A stretch of 31,641 nt of DNA, from assembly GCA_902493125.1 (NCBI GenBank), contig CABUOF010000023.1, positions 1-31,641 of the forward strand, read 5' to 3'. Source of the DNA: an uncultured Collinsella sp. GTDB taxonomy: Bacteria; Actinomycetota; Coriobacteriia; Coriobacteriales; Coriobacteriaceae. A program made the translations under genes and the position numbers. Under the pieces are notes generated by a model. The model saw nothing but the letters and a program-made list of their open reading frames with translations. It did no database searches and was not told where the DNA came from. Shown in pieces: positions 27,305 through 31,641 of this stretch; the first letter of the stretch is position 1; every line of letters starts with the position of its first letter.

Positions 27305-27581
27305 TGCGAGCGATTTGCTCGTTTGTTGACGTACGGGTGTTCATTCGTCGACGTTTGCGACTGTGCTACTCTGCTCTTTCTGTGGTGGCTGCGGGCATCT
27401 GGCTCAAAAGGGCGGGCTGGCTGTCTATGTCTACCTGCGGTTTCTTTGCGGTTCGCTCATTCGGTCAAGTGTTTGGTCAGCATCTGGTTTGCAGCCGGAG
27501 GCCTATTTTGCCCGCGCTGGTCGTGGCTGCCCACCCTCCTCGTAAGCTCAAATTGAGGTCCATCAGTTTGAGGAGGATGCC
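27305..27581. other. Intergenic stretch with no clear feature
   Basis: I see no credible gene or promoter here. Short open frames lack ribosome binding sites and family likeness. TTGACG (about 27325-27330) is not followed by a -10 element at the right distance. GAGGAGG (27569-27575) is the RBS of the next gene. Confidence 0.4.
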
Positions 27582-28289
27582 ATGACTGACCAAGTTCTTG
27601 ACCGAGCAGAGCTGGCTGAAGCCGTCGGCAACGATATTGCCGACATGGCCCATTTTTGGATGCTGCGGAAGTTTCAATTCCTGGAGCCGGCGCGCGAGCA
27701 GTTCGAGATTATCGTCGACCCGTGGCTCAGCTATTGCACCGAGCCTTCGCAAAACGAAATCATGGCCTACAACATGGCATTTACCGATTGGCTGCTTTTC
27801 GAGCGCCCCTATCGCCATGGCAAAACGCTGCTCGAGCTATATGTTGACGAGCCGCCGGCATCGCTTTCGCCTGCCTCGCTCAAGCGGCTCGAGCAGGTAC
27901 GCGACACGCAGTATTTCTCGCGCTTTGGCATTTTGGACAAGAATCCTGCGTCCGGCATGGTCGCGCTGAAGGACACGCGCACCGACCGTCGCTTTGATGT
28001 CTACGACCCGCATATCGTGCAAAAGGAGCATTGGAACGATGGCGCGATTGCGGTGCGCCTCGCCTGCGTCGACGATGTCTGGCTTACGGCGGGACAGCTC
28101 TACCTGTATGACATCGCGCGGCTGAGCGATACGGCGGTCGATGGGCCGGGTGCGGTGCATCCGGAGGACCTGCAGGACGGCTTTGACACCTCGTGCATCA
28201 GCTTCTTCTTGCGTCTGGTCCGCGACATCATGGGCGCCCAGGGGCGGTACGTGAAGTCGCTTAACATCTACGAGCAGGAGTGGGAGTAG
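27582..28289 (+). CDS. Hypothetical protein
   Basis: Soluble protein of 235 residues, starting MTDQVLDRAELAEAVGND with an excellent RBS (GAGGAGG, 27569-27575). I do not recognise a named family. The middle part (AFTDWLLFERPYRHGKTLLELYVDEPPASLSPASLKRLEQ, then FSRFGILDKNPASGMVALKDTRTDRRFDVYD) resembles a domain often seen in proteins that also carry a SEC-C zinc motif, but no such motif is present here. No signal peptide or membrane helix is seen. Codon use is that of a native gene. It ends 36 bases before palindrome array B. Its function is unknown. Confidence 0.75.
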   Translation: MTDQVLDRAELAEAVGNDIADMAHFWMLRKFQFLEPAREQFEIIVDPWLSYCTEPSQNEIMAYNMAFTDWLLFERPYRHGKTLLELYVDEPPASLSPASLKRLEQVRDTQYFSRFGILDKNPASGMVALKDTRTDRRFDVYDPHIVQKEHWNDGAIAVRLACVDDVWLTAGQLYLYDIARLSDTAVDGPGAVHPEDLQDGFDTSCISFFLRLVRDIMGAQGRYVKSLNIYEQEWE

Positions 28290-28325
28290 GGGATGTGGCT
28301 GGTGTCGCCCTGCTGCCCTGACTTT

Positions 28326-28543
28326 GTCTCAATCTGTAACGTTTAGGGACAAAAAACCGGTCTAACTGTTACAGATTGAGACAAAGGTTGGACGCGGTAC
28401 CGAAAGATCTCGATCTGTAACATCTAGCGGCCAAAAATCGGTCTTCCTGTTACAGATTGAGACAGAGGTTAGACGCACGACTGAAAATCTTGATCTGTAA
28501 CAACTAGAGGCTCAAAGACCGTCTTCCTGTTTCAGATCGAGAC
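28326..28543. repeat. Array B: three 57-nt palindromes, 80-81-nt period
   Basis: Units at 28326-28382, 28407-28463 and 28487-28543, with gaps of 24 and 23 bases. 5' arms are GTCTCAATCTGTAACG, ATCTCGATCTGTAACA and ATCTTGATCTGTAACA; 3' arms are TGTTACAGATTGAGAC twice and TGTTTCAGATCGAGAC. Loops are 25 bases. The last unit ends ten bases before the GGAGG of the following gene, so it would be in that gene's leader. Confidence 0.93.
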
Positions 28544-28569
28544 ATTTGTCAGCGGAGGCAACAGCGGCG

Positions 28570-29640
28570 ATGGTCCATTTGTCCGATGTGGTGGTGATGG
28601 AAGTGTCTAATACCGTTCTTAAACACAAGCATGCAACACGTAACACCTTGGCGCGGAATAGGATGCTTGCCAGGCTCACGGAGGCGGCTGAACAAGGCGT
28701 GCTGCTTGTGACACACGACAATGCCGAGCTCATGTGGCTGCGGCGTCATGTGGGAACCGATGATATTGCGGAGCCCGAGCCGTATTTGTTCTGTTTTCAA
28801 CATGATTGGGATGCGTTGACGTCGGCGGAGCGAGCGCTGCGTACCATCAAAGGGCTTGCAGAGTTTCATCCCGATTGGGCGTTTTGGGGTTATGACGCGG
28901 CGCTTTTGTGGGGGCTGGAGGTGCCGAATGATCTGCTCGGGCCGCGATTTCTTGTTAAGACAGGTTGCTCGGTGCCGTTGAGTGCGGGATGCCGGCTGTT
29001 GCGTCCGCAGGCGGCGGGTGCGCTTGAACAAGTCGACGGCGTGCGGGTGACGCCGTTTTGGCGCACGGTAGAGGATTGTCTGCTGCGCGCGCCGTTTTCG
29101 TACGGGTTGGCAATTGCCGATTCTGCGTTGCGAGCAAAGGGCGTATCGCGCGATGACCTGGGCGAGCGCCTCCGCTCCGATTGCGAGGGCAGGCGAGGGC
29201 ATCGCAGAGCGCAGGTGATCGCGTCGTATGCGGACGGGCTGTCCGAAAACGGCGGCGAGTCTCGTTTCCGGGCATTCTTTATTGCATACGGTTTTCCGGT
29301 ACCAGAGTTGCAGGTGGAGTTTCGTGATCCGCTCGATCCGAATCAGGTATTTCGAGTCGACTATTTCTGGAGGCTCGAGGACGGGACGTGCGTGATTGGC
29401 GAGCTCGATGGAAAGGGAAAGTATGCCCTGCAGGATGGTGGGGATCGGGAGTCGGTCGACCCATTCGTGGCGGAACGTCAGCGGGAGTCCCATCTGACGA
29501 TGCTCGGACATAAGGTACTGAGGTTTACGTTTGATGAGCTCAAGAATCCGGGGAAGCTGGCTGAAAAGATGAGACTGGCGGGCATTCCGCAGCGGGTCAA
29601 TCTGGCGGAGGAATGGAGGCGGCAGTGGTACGGACGCTGA
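28570..29640 (+). CDS. AbiEi-like protein with C-terminal PD-(D/E)XK-like nuclease domain
   Basis: Protein of 356 residues. ATG 28570 is chosen (GGAGG at 28554-28558); a TTG at 28546 lies at the edge of array B without an RBS, and an ATG at 28597 is a further option. The N-terminal half (RNRMLARLTEAAEQGVLL, then LTSAERALRTIKGLAEFHPD and ALLWGLEVP) recalls AbiEi-type antitoxin/regulator proteins. The C-terminal part recalls DUF559/Vsr-like endonuclease folds of actinobacteria: GESRFRAFFIAYGFPVPELQ, Asp264 in FRVDYFW, then Glu278-Leu-Asp280-Gly-Lys282 (GELDGKGKY), and a final MLGHKVLRFTFDEL. That gives a plausible D...(D/E)xK metal site. No toxin partner gene is next to it. It is bracketed by palindrome arrays B and C. 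The family likeness is from memory of patterns; activity is inference. Confidence 0.7.
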   Translation: MVHLSDVVVMEVSNTVLKHKHATRNTLARNRMLARLTEAAEQGVLLVTHDNAELMWLRRHVGTDDIAEPEPYLFCFQHDWDALTSAERALRTIKGLAEFHPDWAFWGYDAALLWGLEVPNDLLGPRFLVKTGCSVPLSAGCRLLRPQAAGALEQVDGVRVTPFWRTVEDCLLRAPFSYGLAIADSALRAKGVSRDDLGERLRSDCEGRRGHRRAQVIASYADGLSENGGESRFRAFFIAYGFPVPELQVEFRDPLDPNQVFRVDYFWRLEDGTCVIGELDGKGKYALQDGGDRESVDPFVAERQRESHLTMLGHKVLRFTFDELKNPGKLAEKMRLAGIPQRVNLAEEWRRQWYGR

Positions 29641-29681
29641 GGGGTGCAACTGACGCGGATGTGGTTGTTCCTGCCGAGTTT

Positions 29682-29979
29682 GTCTCGATCTGTAACAACA
29701 AGGAGCCGTTTGGCCACGTAACTGTTACAGATCGAGACAGAAGGTTGGCTACCGCTAAAAGATCTCAATCTGTAACATCTAGAGGCCGAAAACCTGTCTA
29801 CTTGTTACAGAATTAGACGTTTGACGACAGGGCTGGAGAATATCTCAATCTGTAACATCTAACGGCCGAAATTCGACCCAACTGTTACAGATTGAGACAA
29901 AGGTTAGACGCAGTGCCGAAAGATCTCGATCTGTAACATTTGGCTGCTAAAACCCGGTCCACCTGTTACAGATTGAGAC
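29682..29979. repeat. Array C: four 57-nt palindromes, 80-81-nt period
   Basis: Units at 29682-29738, 29762-29818, 29842-29898 and 29923-29979, with gaps of 23, 23 and 24 bases. Unit 1 arms are GTCTCGATCTGTAACA / TGTTACAGATCGAGAC. Unit 2 has a damaged 3' arm (TGTTACAGAATTAGAC). Unit 3 core arms match fully. Unit 4 has one G:T. The 24-base gap before unit 4 is nearly the same as the first gap of array B (AAAGGTTRGACGCRGTRCCG), so arrays B and C share ancestry beyond the arms. The 149 bases between the array and the next gene show only a GATAAT (30084-30089) as a possible -10. Confidence 0.93.
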
Positions 29980-30128
29980 ATTTCCCGGATGTCGCTGGGG
30001 TGGGACTGCAACGCGTTCCGTTCTCCGTATCTCCTCCTTTCTCCGTTAACCGATATGTCCGCAGCAATCCTGTCGCGCTGGGCGATAATGGACAAATGTT
30101 CAAGTTAATCGTGAGGGAGGGGCTCGAT

Positions 30129-31498
30129 ATGGCGACTGCCGATCGTCCCACGTTGTTTATCAATGCGACCGTCTTGGATGGCTCGGAGCATATGGAGCCG
30201 CAGCCCGATATGGCCGTGGCCGTTGAGCGCGGTGTCATCACCTGGATGGGACCGAGCGCCGTGGCGCAAGCACCTGCAGGTGCCGAGGTCATCGACCTGG
30301 CAGATGCGTATCTCATGCCGGGCCTCATCAATATGCATGTGCATCTGTGCGGGTCGGGCAAGCCGGTTTCGGCGGGAGATGCCGGCGCGCTGATGAAGAA
30401 GCTCGATAATCCGGTGGGCCGCACCATCGTGCGCCATATCCTCAAGGGCAGCGCTCAGCAGCAGCTGGCAAGCGGCGTGACTACGGGCGCGGCGCGGGCG
30501 ACCCGCTGTTTGCCGATCTGGCCGTGCGCAACGCCATCGATGCCGGCAAGTATCAGGGTCCGCGTCTGGTGACACCGGGAACGGGTGTCACGGTGCCGGG
30601 TGGCCACGGTGCGGGCCTCTTTGCGCAGGTGGCCAATACTCCCGCAGAGGCAGCCCAGCAGGTGCGCGACCTGTATGCGCGCGGTGCCGATGTCATCAAG
30701 TTGTTCGTGACGGGTGGCGTGTTCGACGCGACCGAGGTGGGCGAGCCGGGCGTGCTGCGCATGCCGGTCGAGGTTGCCGCTGCGGCGTGCAAGGCGGCGC
30801 ACGAGGTTGGCCTTCCGGTCATGGCCCATGTCGAGAGCACCGAAGGTGTGAAGGCCGCGCTTCAGGCCGGCGTCGACACAATCGAGCACGGCGCTCCGAT
30901 GACCCCCGAGATCCTGGAGCTGTATCACGGTGCCGCGGGTACGCAGCTCGAGGGACGCGCGCCGAGCGTGACCTGCACGATCAGCCCCGCGCTGCCGTTT
31001 GTACTGCTCGATCCGGAGAAGACTCATTCGACTGATACGCAAAAGAAGAACGGCGACATCGTGTGCTCGGGCATTATCGAGAGTGCTCGTGCGGCGCTGG
31101 AAGCCGGCGTTAAGGTGGGCCTGGGCACGGATTCGAGCTGCCCGTTCGTGACACAGTACGACATGTGGCGCGAGGTGGCCTATTTTGCCGAGTACGTGGG
31201 CGTGAGCAATGCCTTCGCACTGCATACAGCCACGAAGGTCAATGCTGAGCTACTGGGGCTGGGCGGCGAGACCGGTACGATCGAGTGCGGCAAGGCGGCC
31301 GACATTTTGGTGACGCGCGAGAACCCGCTCGATGGTCTGTGTGCTCTGCGTGAGCCAATGCACGTGATGTGCCGCGGCAACCTGGTGCGCAAGCTGAAGG
31401 TCAAGCGCCTCCCTGAGGTTGACACCGAGCTCGACGCGATTATGGCCATGCCGGCAGAAGCCCTGGCAGAGGAGCTTGCTCGCGACGGCGTAGCTTAG
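30129..31498 (+). pseudogene. Amidohydrolase family protein, broken by a one-base frameshift
   Basis: Metal-dependent hydrolase of the amidohydrolase superfamily, in the imidazolonepropionase/prolidase-like branch; the substrate is unknown. The start MATADRPTLFINATVLDG follows GGGAGGGG. Frame 1 runs to 30572 but loses sense near 30486; the protein resumes in another frame as GDPLFADLAVRNAIDAG and continues to the stop at 31498. Family members read VTTVRxxGDP at this point. Adding one T between 30486 and 30487 restores VTTVRGAGDP exactly, so one base seems lost. The metal ligands are otherwise kept: His70 and His72 (NMHVHL), then MAHVEST, IEHGAPM and LGTDSS downstream. Restored, the protein would have about 456 residues. 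It may be a true recent mutation or a sequencing error. Confidence 0.85.
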
Positions 31499-31511
31499 GC
31501 GCTGGCGCGAC

Positions 31512-31543
31512 GGGGCGACAGCTTCATCGAATGATGTCGCCCC
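31512..31543 (+). repeat. Hairpin after the amidohydrolase gene
   Basis: GGGGCGACA (31512-31520) and TGTCGCCCC (31535-31543) pair perfectly, with TCAT/ATGA nested inside. No T-run follows; the true terminator is next. Confidence 0.7.
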
Positions 31544-31546
31544 ATG

Positions 31547-31588
31547 CAAAAAGCCGAGGTCTCGACACGAGGCCTCGGCTTTTAATTT
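31547..31588 (+). terminator. Terminator of the amidohydrolase gene
   Basis: AAAAAGCCGAGG pairs with CCTCGGCTTTT around an inner CTCG/CGAG stem, followed by TTTTAATTT. The flanking A and T runs suggest it can act in both directions. Confidence 0.92.
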
Positions 31589-31602
31589 CAAGACTTTAGT
31601 CC

Positions 31603-31623
31603 GCTGGCCGCGCAGCGGCCAGC
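31603..31623. repeat. GC-rich hairpin at the window's right edge
   Basis: GCTGGCCGC (31603-31611) and GCGGCCAGC (31615-31623) pair perfectly around a GCA loop, followed by TTTAAA. It may be a terminator or the edge of a further element outside the window. Confidence 0.6.
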
Positions 31624-31641
31624 TTTAAACCACCCGCTACG

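Noticed and set aside
27256..27585. Short + strand frames after gltD
   Set aside because: They begin inside or next to the hairpin, lack an RBS and have no family features.

Overview
The window is a GC-rich chromosomal segment from an actinobacterium of the class Coriobacteriia, most probably Collinsella. This rests on the gene set, the codon use and the style of protein sequence (GC-ending codons, Ala/Glu/Asp-rich proteins, an L31 with an Ala/Lys/Glu tail). No rRNA is present to confirm it. The content is mostly housekeeping. Every real gene except three is on the + strand.

Layout. 1-5080: rpmE (L31) behind a structured leader, then secA and prfB, which share a TAATG stop/start. 5081-8050: a YitT-family membrane protein and a split transketolase (N and C subunits one base apart). 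8050-10600: a 123-nt palindromic element, then ftsE-ftsX, with FtsE carrying a long Pro/Ala/Gln-rich N-terminal extension. 10600-12870: rnr. 12880-15870: a mixed block that separates rnr from smpB. It holds a small serine recombinase, a VanZ-like protein, an ArsC/Spx-like protein, a tandem set of three palindromes, a short minus-strand ORF, and tRNA-Gln and tRNA-Glu. 15870-17460: a TPR-type protein overlapping smpB. 17500-18330: a flavin-reductase-like protein and a 47-residue rubredoxin, together resembling a split high-molecular-weight rubredoxin. 18400-20530, minus strand: gpmA followed by an Nramp (MntH) transporter. 21050-27240: gltB-gltD, glutamate synthase. 27580-29640: an unrecognised protein and an AbiEi-like/PD-(D/E)XK-like protein. 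30129-31498: an amidohydrolase gene broken by what looks like one missing base.

How the genes relate. Translation and ribosome rescue (L31, RF2, RNase R, SmpB, tRNAs), export and division (SecA, FtsEX) and central metabolism (transketolase, phosphoglycerate mutase, GOGAT) dominate. The least explained part is the intergenic DNA. A family of 57-nt palindromes (arms close to CTCAATCTGTAACA / TGTTACAGATTGAG) occurs ten times in three arrays with an 80-81 nt period: 20656-20872, 28326-28543 and 29682-29979. The last two bracket the AbiEi/nuclease-like gene. A second family, three 46-nt palindromes at an exact 62-nt period, lies at 14764-14933. Several single long palindromes lie elsewhere (739-840, 8182-8304, 12926-12963, 17316-17382, 27252-27304). 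Arm changes are often compensated on the other arm, so pairing or palindromy appears to be maintained. I do not know a described system that matches these arrays; they are the best candidate here for something new.
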